Below are positions 54,164-62,926 of a stretch of 64,000 bases of DNA, piece by piece. Made by a program: the position numbers and the translations under genes. The notes under the pieces are model-generated. The model worked only from the letters and a program-made list of their open reading frames with translations. It was not told where the DNA came from and searched no databases. Numbering within the stretch: the stretch's first letter is position 1; every line of letters starts with the position of its first letter. Origin of the DNA: JAVJST01 sp040219295 (GTDB lineage: Bacteria > Pseudomonadota > Alphaproteobacteria > Rhodospirillales > Casp-alpha2); contig JAVJST010000005.1 in assembly GCA_040219295.1 (NCBI GenBank), forward strand, positions 868,001 through 932,000. The letters are read 5' to 3'.

Positions 54164-54240
54164 CGTCGAGCATGAAATCCCCCCGTTTCTGCTCCGTCAT
54201 TACCTCAACAGCCCCGGCCCCCCAGCCGGGGTTGTTTTTT
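54164..54240 (+). ncRNA. Candidate RpoE-dependent small RNA
   Basis: Between the promoter at 54128-54157 and the terminator ending at 54240 lies a transcript of about 77 nt with no open frame that ends inside it (the in-frame ATGs run through the terminator). A single-stranded C-rich stretch (AATCCCCCCG, 54176-54185) and CTGCTCCGTC could pair with Shine-Dalgarno regions. The transcript start is an estimate from the promoter position. It might instead be only the 3' end of the rpoE-chrR mRNA. Confidence 0.6.
54207..54240 (+). terminator. Strong Rho-independent terminator after chrR / small RNA
   Basis: AACAGCCCCGGC pairs with GCCGGGGTTGTT (12 bp with one G-U) around a CCCCCA loop and runs into TTTTTT. 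Its mirror strand lacks a T-run, so it serves the rightward transcript only. Confidence 0.92.
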
Positions 54241-54248
54241 GTCCGCCA

Positions 54249-55892
54249 TCAGGGCAGGTCGTGGGCCTGCTCGCGCAGCTGGAACTTCTGGATCTTGCCC
54301 GTCGATGTCTTGGGCAGTTCGCAGAATACGACCCTTTTCGGGCACTTGAAGCCGGCGAGGTGCTGTCGGCAGAAGGCGATGATGTCAGCCTCGCTCGGCT
54401 GCTCGCCGGCGCGGACCTCGATGAAGGCGCAGGGTGTCTCGCCCCACTTGTCATCCGGTTTGGCAACGACGGCGGCAAGCGAAACCGCCGGGTGCTTGTA
54501 GAGCACGCTCTCGACCTCGACCGACGAGATGTTCTCGCCACCGGAGATGATGACGTCCTTGAGCCGGTCCTTGATCTGCAGATAGCCGTTGGGGTGCACG
54601 ACGGCGATGTCGCCGGAGTGGTACCAGCCGCCCCGGAAGGCGTCCGACGTCGCTTCCGGATTGCGGTAGTATCCCTTCATCACGGTATTCCCGCGAATGA
54701 CGATCTCACCCATGGTCTCACCGTCGGCGGGCACCCGTTCGCCAGTTTCGAGGCTGTGAACCTCGACGTCCTCGGTCATCGGAAACCGCACGCCCTGACG
54801 TGCCTTGATCTCGGCTTGTTCGGCAAACGGCAGGTCGTCCCACTGTTCCTGCCACGCGCAGTGGACGACGTGGCCGTAGGTCTCGGTCAGACCGTAGACC
54901 TGCATGACGTCGAAACCCAGCGCGGTGACCTTTTCGAGCACGGCGGCCGGCGGCGGTGCGCCCGCCGTCATCGCCTTGATTGGCCAGTCGAAGGGCTTGC
55001 GTTCCTCCGCCTTGGCCTCGACCAGGAAGCCGAGCACGACCGGCGCACCGCCGAAGTGCGTGATGCGGTGTTCGGCGATGGCGTCGTAAATGTTCTTCGC
55101 CGTGATGTAACGGCAGCAGACGACGGTGCCGGTCACCGCGGCCATGGTCCAGGCATGCCCCCATCCGTTGCAGTGGAACATGGGTACCGTATAGAGGTAC
55201 GTCGGATGGTTGGGCAGGCCCCAGCCGATCACCGTACCCATGGTCATCAGGTACGATCCCCGGTGATGATAAATTACGCCCTTGGGACGGCCGCTGGTGC
55301 CCGAGGTGTAGTTGAGCGCCAGCGCCTGCCATTCGTCGTCGGGCAGCGACCAGGCAAAATCCACGTCGCCCTCGGCGATCAGGTCCTCGTAGGTCGCCGC
55401 GCCGAGCCGTTCGCCTTCGCCGTCCTTCAGCAGTGCCTGGTCGTCGACGATGTCGATGACCAGGACGTCCTTGTTGGCCGTCCGGGCGAGGGCGTCGCGG
55501 ACGGTCGGCGAGAACTGGGTGTCGGTGATGAAGACCCGGGCCTCGCCGTGCTCGAGGATGTAGGCGATGGTGTCGGCGTCGAGCCGTGTGTTGATGGTGT
55601 TGACGACGGCGCCCGACATCGGCACGCCGAACAGCGCTTCGAAAAGCTCCGGCGTGTTGGCGGCGAGCACCGCGACCGTGTCGCCCCTGCCGATACCGCG
55701 TTTGTTGAGCGCGCTCGCCAATCGTACCGTGCGTTCGTAGGTCTCCGCCCAGGTGTACGACCGGTGGCCGTAGATCAACGCCGGACGGTCGGGGAAGATG
55801 TCGGCGGAACGCCGGATGAACGACAGTGGCGAAAGCGGCACGTGGTTCGCCGGGTTCTGCGGCAGGTTCTCTTCGTAACCCTCGATGGTCAT
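54249..55892 (-). CDS. AMP-dependent acyl-CoA synthetase, last gene of the dmdA operon
   Basis: A 547-residue acyl-CoA ligase. ATP-binding motif YTSGTSGRPKG, then QVYGLTETYGHV, GWYHSGDIAVVHPNGYLQIKDRLKD, seen near residue 415, and the C-terminal catalytic lysine in TSTGKIQKFQLRE. It belongs to the medium-chain/AAE1-like group rather than the best-known DmdB clade, as I recall them. Its place 28 nt after dmdA suggests it makes the CoA thioester of 3-methylmercaptopropionate, the DmdA product. The start at 55892 has GGAGG 7 nt upstream; the longer frame is not used. Confidence 0.88.
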   Translation of the reverse strand: MTIEGYEENLPQNPANHVPLSPLSFIRRSADIFPDRPALIYGHRSYTWAETYERTVRLASALNKRGIGRGDTVAVLAANTPELFEALFGVPMSGAVVNTINTRLDADTIAYILEHGEARVFITDTQFSPTVRDALARTANKDVLVIDIVDDQALLKDGEGERLGAATYEDLIAEGDVDFAWSLPDDEWQALALNYTSGTSGRPKGVIYHHRGSYLMTMGTVIGWGLPNHPTYLYTVPMFHCNGWGHAWTMAAVTGTVVCCRYITAKNIYDAIAEHRITHFGGAPVVLGFLVEAKAEERKPFDWPIKAMTAGAPPPAAVLEKVTALGFDVMQVYGLTETYGHVVHCAWQEQWDDLPFAEQAEIKARQGVRFPMTEDVEVHSLETGERVPADGETMGEIVIRGNTVMKGYYRNPEATSDAFRGGWYHSGDIAVVHPNGYLQIKDRLKDVIISGGENISSVEVESVLYKHPAVSLAAVVAKPDDKWGETPCAFIEVRAGEQPSEADIIAFCRQHLAGFKCPKRVVFCELPKTSTGKIQKFQLREQAHDLP

Positions 55893-55920
55893 GATGCGCC
55901 TCCCTCGCCACCTGAACGGT

Positions 55921-57039
55921 CTAGGTCGTGAACGGCAACGGTCCGACGGTCGCGTCACGCTCGCCGTCCGGGGTCTCGACCTGGACCGTTTCACCAGCGT
56001 CCCAGGCGGCCTGGTCGATCATCGCGAACGCGATGTTGGTTGCGTAATCCGGCGAGTAAACCGCCGATGTCACGCGGCCGACGTGGAATCCGTCTCGGGT
56101 GACGCGCCACGGCGTGACGCAGCCCGGCAGCGGATCGCCGGAAATCTTCAGGCCCCGCATCTGACGGGTGACGCCTTCCCCGGCAATGCGCAACAATGCG
56201 TCCCGGGCGATGAACTCGATATCGCGGTCCTGGTGGCAATACTTGTCGAGACCGCACTCGAGCGGATTCTCGAGCCGCGTCATGTCATTGCCGTAGGACA
56301 ACAGACCGCCCTCGATGCGCTCGATCAGGTTGGGGCAGCCGGGCCCGACGTCGAGGGTGCGGCCCGCATTCCACAGCGTATCCCAGAGGTCGAGTGCCAG
56401 TTCAGGGTCGTTGAGGTAGATCTCGAAGCCACCCTGCTTGGACCATCCGGAGCGCGCGACGACCATCGGCTGGCCCTTGAACGGCAGCATCTCGAAACGA
56501 AAGAAGCGGATGTCGCGGACCACGTCGCCAAAGACCTGCGCCATCAGGTCGTCGGACTTCGGCCCCTGGACCGCGAGCGGCCAGACGTCCGGTTCGGAAA
56601 TCTCGACATCGAGACCCATGCCGTAAGCGAGGCCGCGGGCCCACAGCAGCACGTCGGAATCGGCGATCGACATCCAGAACTGATCCTCGGCGAGCTTGAG
56701 GACGATCGGGTCGTTGACCATACCGCCGTCGGAATCGCAGAGCGGCGCGTAGAGGCACTGTCCGACCTGCGCTTTCGACAAGTCACGCACGCTCATCAGC
56801 TGCGCCAATCGGGCTGCGTCCGGGCCGACGAGCTGAACCTGGCGCTCACAGCCGACGTCCCAGATCTGAACGTGCCGCTTGAGATGCGCGTAGTCCTCCT
56901 CGACACCGCGAAAAGAGGTCGCGAGCAGGGTGTGATTGTAGACCGTGTAGCCGATCACGCCGAGCGATTCGACGCGGGGCGTGAAGGGTGTGCGCCGGGT
57001 GCGGCGCGAGACGGCGAGAATGGGCGCTGAGACGATCAT
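55921..57039 (-). CDS. dmdA: Dimethylsulfoniopropionate demethylase (GcvT family)
   Basis: A 372-residue tetrahydrofolate-dependent enzyme that takes a methyl group from DMSP, giving methylmercaptopropionate. The DmdA-specific N-terminus is SRRTRRTPFTPRVESLGV then YTVYNHTLLATSF; later YAHLKRHVQIWDVGCERQVQ, ARSGWSKQGGFEIYL, GCPNLIERIEGGLLSYGNDM and LECGLDKY. These separate DmdA from glycine-cleavage T protein (which has a different start) and from dimethylglycine demethylases. Codon use is normal for the region. The ATG at 57039 lacks a strong binding site. Confidence 0.85.
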   Translation of the reverse strand: MIVSAPILAVSRRTRRTPFTPRVESLGVIGYTVYNHTLLATSFRGVEEDYAHLKRHVQIWDVGCERQVQLVGPDAARLAQLMSVRDLSKAQVGQCLYAPLCDSDGGMVNDPIVLKLAEDQFWMSIADSDVLLWARGLAYGMGLDVEISEPDVWPLAVQGPKSDDLMAQVFGDVVRDIRFFRFEMLPFKGQPMVVARSGWSKQGGFEIYLNDPELALDLWDTLWNAGRTLDVGPGCPNLIERIEGGLLSYGNDMTRLENPLECGLDKYCHQDRDIEFIARDALLRIAGEGVTRQMRGLKISGDPLPGCVTPWRVTRDGFHVGRVTSAVYSPDYATNIAFAMIDQAAWDAGETVQVETPDGERDATVGPLPFTT

Positions 57040-57088
57040 CGGAGTCTTTCGTGCGTCATGCGGTTGGCGGGGGTGGTCGGTGCCGCGA

Positions 57089-57700
57089 TCACGGACCGGC
57101 CCAGGCGATCTGGCAGATCTCTGCGCTGCGGCCGTTGAAGTCCCACACCCGGCCGTAGGCGCGAACCCGTGACTCGTCTGCCTGGGCGACGGTGATGTCC
57201 GGACCCATCCAGTACTCGGTGTTGTTGATGACGATCTCCTTGTCGGGGTCCTTGCCGCCGACAGGCGTGATCGCCCCCTTGATGCGCTTGCCGACCTCAA
57301 GCCGCCGGGTGTTGCCCTCGGTGATGTAGCTGATCGGCTGGCGCTCGGCGCCGAGGAACGACGAGACCAGGATCGAGAACAGGCCCGTGGTGCCGCGCGC
57401 CTTGCCGGAGAAGATCTCGACCAGCTTGTCGAAGGCCGCGTCCGACGCGTTCTCGTCGACGTAGAGCGCGGCGGTCCAGTTGCCGCGGCCCATGTTGCCC
57501 GGAATGTCGAGCAGCACTGCAACGTTGATGCCGGAGAGATCGACGTCGCCGGCCTTGCCGTCGTCGATGCGCACGCCGGCCCATCCCTGGCAGTAACCCT
57601 CGGTCGGCGGATGCTTGCCGAGCGACACCACGCACGGACAGAACACCGTGCAGCTGCAGTTGAGGATCAGTTCCCCGTTAATGGTCCACGGTTCGATCAT
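57089..57700 (-). CDS. DUF1326 protein
   Basis: A 203-residue DUF1326 protein. The family start is WTINGELILNCSCTVFCPCV with cysteines at 15, 17, 21 and 23, then GYCQGWAGVRIDDG, and the end is VWDFNGRSAEICQIAWAG. The cysteine cluster suggests metal binding. DUF1326 and DUF2182 genes are commonly neighbours, as here (12-nt gap), and are thought to work together. Their presence ahead of dmdA suggests a shared regulon under the divergent LysR gene, but no biochemical role is known. Confidence 0.9.
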   Translation of the reverse strand: MIEPWTINGELILNCSCTVFCPCVVSLGKHPPTEGYCQGWAGVRIDDGKAGDVDLSGINVAVLLDIPGNMGRGNWTAALYVDENASDAAFDKLVEIFSGKARGTTGLFSILVSSFLGAERQPISYITEGNTRRLEVGKRIKGAITPVGGKDPDKEIVINNTEYWMGPDITVAQADESRVRAYGRVWDFNGRSAEICQIAWAGP

Positions 57701-57712
57701 GCTTCTCTCTCC

Positions 57713-58516
57713 CTAGATTGATTGCAGCGCGACGCCGGCGGCGGCGATCAGCAGGCCGACACCGAGGGGCCGGGTCACAAGCCGACCGACATCGGGCAGT
57801 TTTTCGGTAATCATCAGGACCGTGGCGAGGCCCATCCAGATGAGGTTCATGGTGCCGGCGCCAAACCCCAGCAACATCAGAGCCCAGCAGCAGCCGAGGC
57901 ATGCCGCGCCGTTGCGCAACCCGATGGCGAACGCGGCTCCGGCGCCCGGGCGCCAGTGTGCCGTCAGGTATGCCATCGGCGAGCGGCAGCGCGAGACGCA
58001 CGCGTCCTTGAGCCGGGAAAACTGGTAGGAACCCGCGACGACCAGCAACGCGGCAACCGCCCACGGACTGGCGAGCCGGTCGGATGCCGACATCCAGCCG
58101 GCGTCGGCGATGGTCCGTTGGGCGAGGGCCGCGGCGCCGGCGAACGCCAGCCAGACCGCGAGGTAGCCGCCAAGCACCAGCCAGAACCCGCCGGTGGTGG
58201 TCCGGTCGGGCCGCGCGCGTTCGATATCGCGCCACGCCGACAGCAGTGGCACGGCGGTCGGCGCCATCATGCCGAGCGCCATCAGCGCCCACATGAAGAA
58301 CAGCGCGGACCAGCCTGCCGTCAACGGGTCGGCCCCGGCGCGGCAGATTTCCAGCAGCAGGGTCGGCAGCGAACCGCTAGTGCCGAACGGCAGTGCGGCG
58401 GCCGAGGTCATGGCGAACAGGCCCGTCCAGGCGGCGAGGATGATGCCGTAGAACGACACCCAGCTCAGGCTGATCGGGTCGGCTGCAAACCATCGGTGCT
58501 CGAGGCGTTCGGCCAT
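57713..58516 (-). CDS. DUF2182 integral membrane protein
   Basis: A 267-residue membrane protein of the DUF2182 family (annotated as 'predicted metal-binding integral membrane protein'). About seven helices. Family motifs are WALMALGMMAPTAVPLL, YQFSRLKDACVSRCRSPMAYL and GAACLGCCWALMLLGFGAG, with conserved cysteines facing the membrane surface. First gene of the leftward operon DUF2182-DUF1326-dmdA-acs. A role in transport or handling of a metal or sulfur compound is possible; nothing further can be read. Confidence 0.9.
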   Translation of the reverse strand: MAERLEHRWFAADPISLSWVSFYGIILAAWTGLFAMTSAAALPFGTSGSLPTLLLEICRAGADPLTAGWSALFFMWALMALGMMAPTAVPLLSAWRDIERARPDRTTTGGFWLVLGGYLAVWLAFAGAAALAQRTIADAGWMSASDRLASPWAVAALLVVAGSYQFSRLKDACVSRCRSPMAYLTAHWRPGAGAAFAIGLRNGAACLGCCWALMLLGFGAGTMNLIWMGLATVLMITEKLPDVGRLVTRPLGVGLLIAAAGVALQSI

Positions 58517-58582
58517 CTCGTGTTTCCCTGGTGTGGCTGGGGCATTGTCACCCGGCTTGAACGCCGGGGCAAATCAGGGTTT

Positions 58583-58612
58583 TTGCAGACATGACCACGA
58601 TTAATTTATAGC
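58583..58612 (+). promoter_or_regulatory. Putative promoter of the LysR gene
   Basis: TTGCAG (58583-58588), 18-nt spacer, TATAGC (58607-58612), with 10 nt left before the ATG at 58623. The leader would be only a few bases, and no Shine-Dalgarno sequence is visible. The leftward dmdA-operon promoter must lie in the same 106-nt gap but is not clear. Confidence 0.45.
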
Positions 58613-58622
58613 TTGTTTGGCC

Positions 58623-59483
58623 ATGAAGCGACAGTTGCCCTCCCTGACTTGGATTCGCTCGTTCGAGGCCGCCGCGCGGCACCTCAGTTTCACCGCCGCG
58701 GGCAACGAGCTTGGCCTGACCCAGGCCGCCGTCAGTCAGCATATCAAGGCGCTGGAACAGACCGTGGGCCGGCCGCTGTTCGTCCGCCTGACCCGATCGC
58801 TGAAACTCACCGACGCGGGCAACGCCTATTTCTCGATGCTGCAGCCGCTGCTCGACCGGATCGCCGACGGCACCGAGTCGTTGTTTGGCGGGGTGTCGGC
58901 CAATCGGCTGGTGATCCGCGCCAACGCGGCATTCTCGGTCTTGTGGCTGGCGCCGCGGTTGACGGTCTTTCTCGACGCCAATCCAGGCCTCGACGTCCGC
59001 ATCGTCAATCCGGTCTGGCCGACGGAGAGCATCAACGAGGGCGCCGACTTCGAAATCCGCTACGGCGACGGCGACTGGCCCGGGTTCGTCGCCGAACGCC
59101 TGACCCGCGACACGCTGACGCCGGTCGCGCGGCCGGATACCGGCGTCGACGACCTCGCGGCATGCCGGCTGATCCATGTGCTGGGCTACCGCAACGGCTG
59201 GTCCGACTGGCTGGAGGCTGCCGGTGTCGAGGGCGTCAACCACCGACGCGGCCTGCAGTGCGACAACTCGATGATGGCGCTGGAGGCGGCGGCCGACGGC
59301 GCCGGGGTGGCGCTCGCCCGCAGCTCGCTGGTCGAGGGGCATTTCAAGTCCGGCCGTCTCGTCGCGCCGTTCGAGACGCGGATCGAGGCCGCCGAGGACT
59401 ATTACCTGCTCGGCCCGGCCGGCAAGCTCGGCGGCGCGGCCGCGGCGTTCCGCGACTGGTTGATCGAAATCACCCGAACCTGA
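58623..59483 (+). CDS. LysR-family transcriptional regulator (GcvA-like)
   Basis: A 286-residue LysR regulator. The helix-turn-helix is WIRSFEAAARHLSFTAAGNELG then LTQAAVSQHIKALEQTVGRPLF, and the effector domain has the GcvA-group layout (LAPRLTVFLDANPGLDVRIVNP; LEAAADGAGVALARSSLVEG). It is divergent from the DUF2182-dmdA operon, the usual setting of a local activator or repressor, so DMSP or a breakdown product is a plausible effector. Its 3' end overlaps the next, convergent gene by 14 nt. Confidence 0.92.
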   Translation: MKRQLPSLTWIRSFEAAARHLSFTAAGNELGLTQAAVSQHIKALEQTVGRPLFVRLTRSLKLTDAGNAYFSMLQPLLDRIADGTESLFGGVSANRLVIRANAAFSVLWLAPRLTVFLDANPGLDVRIVNPVWPTESINEGADFEIRYGDGDWPGFVAERLTRDTLTPVARPDTGVDDLAACRLIHVLGYRNGWSDWLEAAGVEGVNHRRGLQCDNSMMALEAAADGAGVALARSSLVEGHFKSGRLVAPFETRIEAAEDYYLLGPAGKLGGAAAAFRDWLIEITRT

Positions 59484-60210
59484 GGAAGAACAGGCCGATG
59501 GCTGAACGCAGGTCCCGGATCGCCTGTTTCGCGGCGCGCTCATGCCGATCAGACAGAGCGGCCTGCAGTTGATCGAGTGCGCCATGGTTGTCGTCAAGCG
59601 CACGGCGGAAATCGATGCGTGGCGCGAGCGATTGTGGCGCGGCGTCCGCCAGAACGCGGAAACGTTCTCTGATCCTTGCTGCGTGTTCGGACATGACGCG
59701 CCAGTCCGTCTCGCTCAACGGCTGGTCCCAGTTGCGGTATGGGCTCAGCAGGTCGATCGCATCGATACAGGCGTTGACGTGGTCGGAGTACCCAAAGACG
59801 CCATTGCGCGCGCGGAGCCGCGAGAAGACGGCGCGTAGCCGGGCGATGCTCTGGAACGCGTCCGTCGCATTGCCGGCTTCGGCCAGAGTCCGGGACTCGG
59901 CATTGATGTCGGCGATCCGGCGCAGCGTTTCCTGCCAGGCCTGGTCGCCGGCATAGACGGGCGGCGGGGCGTCGCCGTAGGTCGCGCGCAGCGTTTGCCA
60001 GAGGTCTGCGAAGGTCGCCATGTCCGCGGCCGCGGAGCCGGCGTCGCCGGTCCGTGCGTTCCAGTGCGCCGAGCGAAACGCCGCGTAGGCCTCACCCATG
60101 ATTTCATCGAACGCGGCCTGGACGTCGTCCGTCTGCGCTCCGGCGGCGCCCGGCGGAACCGCGACGATCAGGACCAAGAGCAATCCGGCAAGGAGGGATC
60201 GCGGACGCAT
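59470..60210 (-). CDS. Secreted helical protein of unknown function
   Basis: A 246-residue exported protein: signal peptide MRPRSLLAGLLLVLIVAVPPGAAGA (cut near residue 25), then an almost wholly helical mature part. Repeated patterns 'W-TLRATYGDAPPPVYAGDQAW' and 'LAEAGNATDAFQSIARLRAVFSRLR', each part here shown in short form, suggest a cytochrome-c'-like or four-helix-bundle fold, but no CxxCH is present. I do not recognise the family. The start at 60210 matches the signal peptide; a longer frame to 60354 would overlap the tRNA and is rejected. Confidence 0.75.
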   Translation of the reverse strand: MRPRSLLAGLLLVLIVAVPPGAAGAQTDDVQAAFDEIMGEAYAAFRSAHWNARTGDAGSAAADMATFADLWQTLRATYGDAPPPVYAGDQAWQETLRRIADINAESRTLAEAGNATDAFQSIARLRAVFSRLRARNGVFGYSDHVNACIDAIDLLSPYRNWDQPLSETDWRVMSEHAARIRERFRVLADAAPQSLAPRIDFRRALDDNHGALDQLQAALSDRHERAAKQAIRDLRSAIGLFFLRFG

Positions 60211-60328
60211 GTGTCGTTTCCCCACATCTCGGCGAACGCCGAGGCTGAATGCATCATGCCGAGGGGCCGGCCAGCATTCAACAGCCGCAACGGCGTCAGG
60301 TACGTGTCGGTTCGGAAAACTGGAAGAA

Positions 60329-60403
60329 TGGTGCCGCCGGGGTGAATTGAACACCCGACCCCGCCATTACCAATGGCGTGCTCTACCCCTGAGCTACGGC
60401 GGC
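60329..60403 (-). tRNA. tRNA-Thr (anticodon GGU)
   Basis: Leftward 75-nt cloverleaf: acceptor GCCGCCG/CGGCGGC, D arm GCTC...GAGC, anticodon stem CGCCA/TGGCG with loop TTGGTAA (anticodon GGT), T arm GGGTG-TTCAATT-CACCC, discriminator A and an encoded CCA (60331-60329). Confidence 0.97.
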
Positions 60404-60499
60404 TTCCTGAAAAGGCGCGCGGAAGATGCGACAAGGCCCATTCAGTGTCAAGCCATCGATGTTCTTGAATTGGCGCGGACTTCATGGATCATCCGGGTC

Positions 60500-60694
60500 A
60501 TGACCTCGACCGATGAAAACGGCGCGGCAAAACCGCCGCAGCCCAAATCCAGCCCCGGCCGCAGCCCGGCCGGCGACAGGGCCCGTGCCGAACGCGAGCA
60601 ACGCTCCGCTGAGGCCCTGCGGCGGAACCTGGCGCGCCGCAAGGCGCAGCTCCGCGGCCGCAAGGAGACGGGCGAGGGCGATTCGTCCGACTGA
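60500..60694 (+). CDS. Small basic protein of unknown function
   Basis: A 64-residue, arginine-rich, disordered-looking protein: a polar proline/serine start, then EREQRSAEALRRNLARRKAQLRGRKE. The segment 'R-ALR-NL-RRKAQ-R' is seen in small conserved alphaproteobacterial proteins near murA, as I recall. A nucleic-acid-binding or structural role is possible but unproven. Its strand is the same as dcd and murA. The following 201 nt (60695-60895) hold no other recognisable gene. Confidence 0.65.
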   Translation: MTSTDENGAAKPPQPKSSPGRSPAGDRARAEREQRSAEALRRNLARRKAQLRGRKETGEGDSSD

Positions 60695-60895
60695 ACCCGG
60701 CGTTGGTTTCCGTGCTCCATCGACGCCGCATTTTCCCGTTTGTTCTCAGGCCTCTGGCGGCCCCGCGCAGGCGGCTGCTTGAGGCCCGGCGCGGCTTGGC
60801 CTAGAAGCAAGGTGCGCCCGCTGCTTGGCCGGCAGATGGCGCGCCGTCACATGAGCTTTCCCTGGGCGAACGATTGAGAAGGAGACCGCGGTTCA

Positions 60896-61450
60896 ATGCC
60901 CGTGATGCCCGATACCTGGATTCGTGAACTGGCCTCCACCCACGGCATGATCGACCCGTTCGTCGACGGCCTGCGCCGCGAGGGGACGATCTCTTACGGC
61001 GTGTCGTCCTACGGCTACGACGCGCGGGTTTCCAACGAGTTCCGCATCTTCACCAACGTCGACTCCGCGGTCGTCGACCCCAAGTCGTTCGATACCACCA
61101 GCTTCGTCGAACGCGAGACCGACGTCTGCATCATCCCGCCCAACAGCTTCGCGCTGGCCCGCACGGTCGAGTACTTCCGCATTCCGCGCGACGTGCTGGT
61201 CATCTGCCTCGGCAAGTCGACCTACGCGCGCTGCGGCATCATCGTCAACGTGACGCCGCTCGAGCCCGAGTGGGAAGGCCACGTCACGCTCGAGTTCTCC
61301 AACACCACGCCGCTGCCCGCCAAGGTCTACGCCAACGAAGGCGCGTGCCAGTTCATCTTCCTGCGCGCCGACGAGGTCTGCGAGGTCAGCTATGCCGACC
61401 GGGCCGGCAAGTACATGGGACAGCAAGGCGTGACGCTGCCGCGGATGTAG
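60896..61450 (+). CDS. dcd: dCTP deaminase
   Basis: A 184-residue trimeric enzyme converting dCTP to dUTP, the main source of dUMP for thymidylate in many bacteria. Motifs: [60 protein letters not shown] (catalytic glutamate in the last part, seen across two strands) and [11 protein letters not shown]. Ends in [16 protein letters not shown], the usual C-terminal lid. A second ATG three codons later (60905) is also possible; GGAG lies 12 nt before the first. Confidence 0.96.
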   Translation: MPVMPDTWIRELASTHGMIDPFVDGLRREGTISYGVSSYGYDARVSNEFRIFTNVDSAVVDPKSFDTTSFVERETDVCIIPPNSFALARTVEYFRIPRDVLVICLGKSTYARCGIIVNVTPLEPEWEGHVTLEFSNTTPLPAKVYANEGACQFIFLRADEVCEVSYADRAGKYMGQQGVTLPRM

Positions 61451-61538
61451 CTCTGCCTTGTCCTTGCCTCATTGCGGCCTCAATCCGGCATTAGCCATGC
61501 GGCCCTCGCAACAACGAACGACCGAGAAGTAAGACGAC

Positions 61539-62816
61539 ATGGACCAACTCCGGGTCAAGGGCGGCACGCCACTCAACGGTACCATCCAGATCAGCGGCGC
61601 CAAGAACGCGGCCTTGCCGCTGATGGCGGCGTCGCTGCTGACCGGTGACGAGCTCAAGCTCACCAACCTGCCCGATCTCGCCGATATCTCCAGCATGGCC
61701 GGCGTGCTCGACGGGCTCGGCGTCGATATCCACCGCAACGGCGGGAAGGGGCCAAAGAGCGAGTGCGCGATGCAGGTCCGCGATACCGCCGAGACCACCG
61801 CGCCCTACGACATGGTGCGCAAGATGCGCGCCTCCGTGCTGGTGCTGGGGCCGCTGGTCGCCAGGCGCGGGCATGCCCGGGTGTCCCTGCCGGGCGGCTG
61901 CGCCATCGGCACGCGACCCGTGGATCTGCACCTGAAGGCGCTCGAGTCGCTGGGCGCCGGTATCGAGCTCAAGGACGGCTACATCGACGCCCGCGCGCCG
62001 TCGGGCGGCCTCAGGGGCGGGCATATCGTGTTTCCGTTCGTTACCGTGGGCGGCACCGAGAACGCGTTGATGGCGGCGGCGCTGGCGGATGGTGAGACCG
62101 AGATCAACAACGCGGCGCGGGAGCCGGAGATCGCCGATCTGGCGCGCTGCCTGACCATGATGGGCGCGAAGATCGAGGGCATCGGCACAGACACGCTGCG
62201 CATTACCGGCGTGCCCGCGCTTTCGGGCGGCGAATACCGCGTCATTGCCGACCGCATCGAGACCGGATCCTACGCGGTCGCCGCGGCGATCACCGGCGGC
62301 GATCTGACGCTGACCGGCACCGATGCCGACCTGGTCGATAGCGTGATTGGCATTCTGGAGCGCGCCGGGGCCCGGGTCGACGTGCTCGACGACGGCATTC
62401 GGGTTGCCGCGCCCGAGGGTCGTCTCAAGGGCGTCGACATCATGACCGAGCCCTATCCCGGCGTGCCGACCGACATGCAGGCCCAACTGATGGCCATGAT
62501 GACCCGTGCCCAAGGCGCCTCGATGATCACAGAGCAGATCTTCGAAAACCGCTTCATGCACGTCCCGGAGCTCTGCCGCATGGGGGCCGACATCAACGTG
62601 CATGGCGCGTCGGCCATCGTGCGCGGCGTCGACAGCCTGTCGGCCGCGCCGGTCATGGCGACCGACCTTCGCGCCTCGGTCTCGCTGGTGCTGGCGGCGC
62701 TATCGGCGCCCGGCGACAGCGTCATCAGCCGGGTCTATCATCTCGACCGCGGATACGAGCGGCTGCCGGAGAAACTGGCGGCCTGCGGTGCCGATATCGA
62801 GCGTATCGCCGGTTAG
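61539..62816 (+). CDS. murA: UDP-N-acetylglucosamine 1-carboxyvinyltransferase
   Basis: First committed enzyme of peptidoglycan synthesis, transferring enolpyruvate from PEP to UDP-GlcNAc; target of fosfomycin. 425 residues. N-terminal [24 protein letters not shown], seen across residues 7-30, and the catalytic loop [17 protein letters not shown] with the active-site cysteine (the fosfomycin-sensitive form, not the aspartate variant). Later [15 protein letters not shown] [17 protein letters not shown] and [14 protein letters not shown]. It lies 88 nt after dcd. Confidence 0.97.
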   Translation: MDQLRVKGGTPLNGTIQISGAKNAALPLMAASLLTGDELKLTNLPDLADISSMAGVLDGLGVDIHRNGGKGPKSECAMQVRDTAETTAPYDMVRKMRASVLVLGPLVARRGHARVSLPGGCAIGTRPVDLHLKALESLGAGIELKDGYIDARAPSGGLRGGHIVFPFVTVGGTENALMAAALADGETEINNAAREPEIADLARCLTMMGAKIEGIGTDTLRITGVPALSGGEYRVIADRIETGSYAVAAAITGGDLTLTGTDADLVDSVIGILERAGARVDVLDDGIRVAAPEGRLKGVDIMTEPYPGVPTDMQAQLMAMMTRAQGASMITEQIFENRFMHVPELCRMGADINVHGASAIVRGVDSLSAAPVMATDLRASVSLVLAALSAPGDSVISRVYHLDRGYERLPEKLAACGADIERIAG

Positions 62817-62926
62817 TCGCAGCCCGCGGCGAAGCGAACTGGTCAATTACTGCAAAACACGTTAAGACGTGCGCGCCCGGCGAGGGTTCACCGGGATTTG
62901 ACGCGGAATTGATGTAAGTGGCGGAA

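Noticed and set aside
54147..54501. Open frame continuing from chrR downstream region into the acyl-CoA ligase antisense
   Set aside because: It runs through a strong terminator and opposite a well-supported ligase gene; the ATGs at 54160 and 54172 lack a ribosome binding site.
60463..60492. Leftward TGATCC-N18-CAAGAA ahead of tRNA-Thr
   Set aside because: Spacing is right, but the conserved first T of the -10 is C, and an RpoE promoter on a tRNA gene would be unusual. Probably chance.
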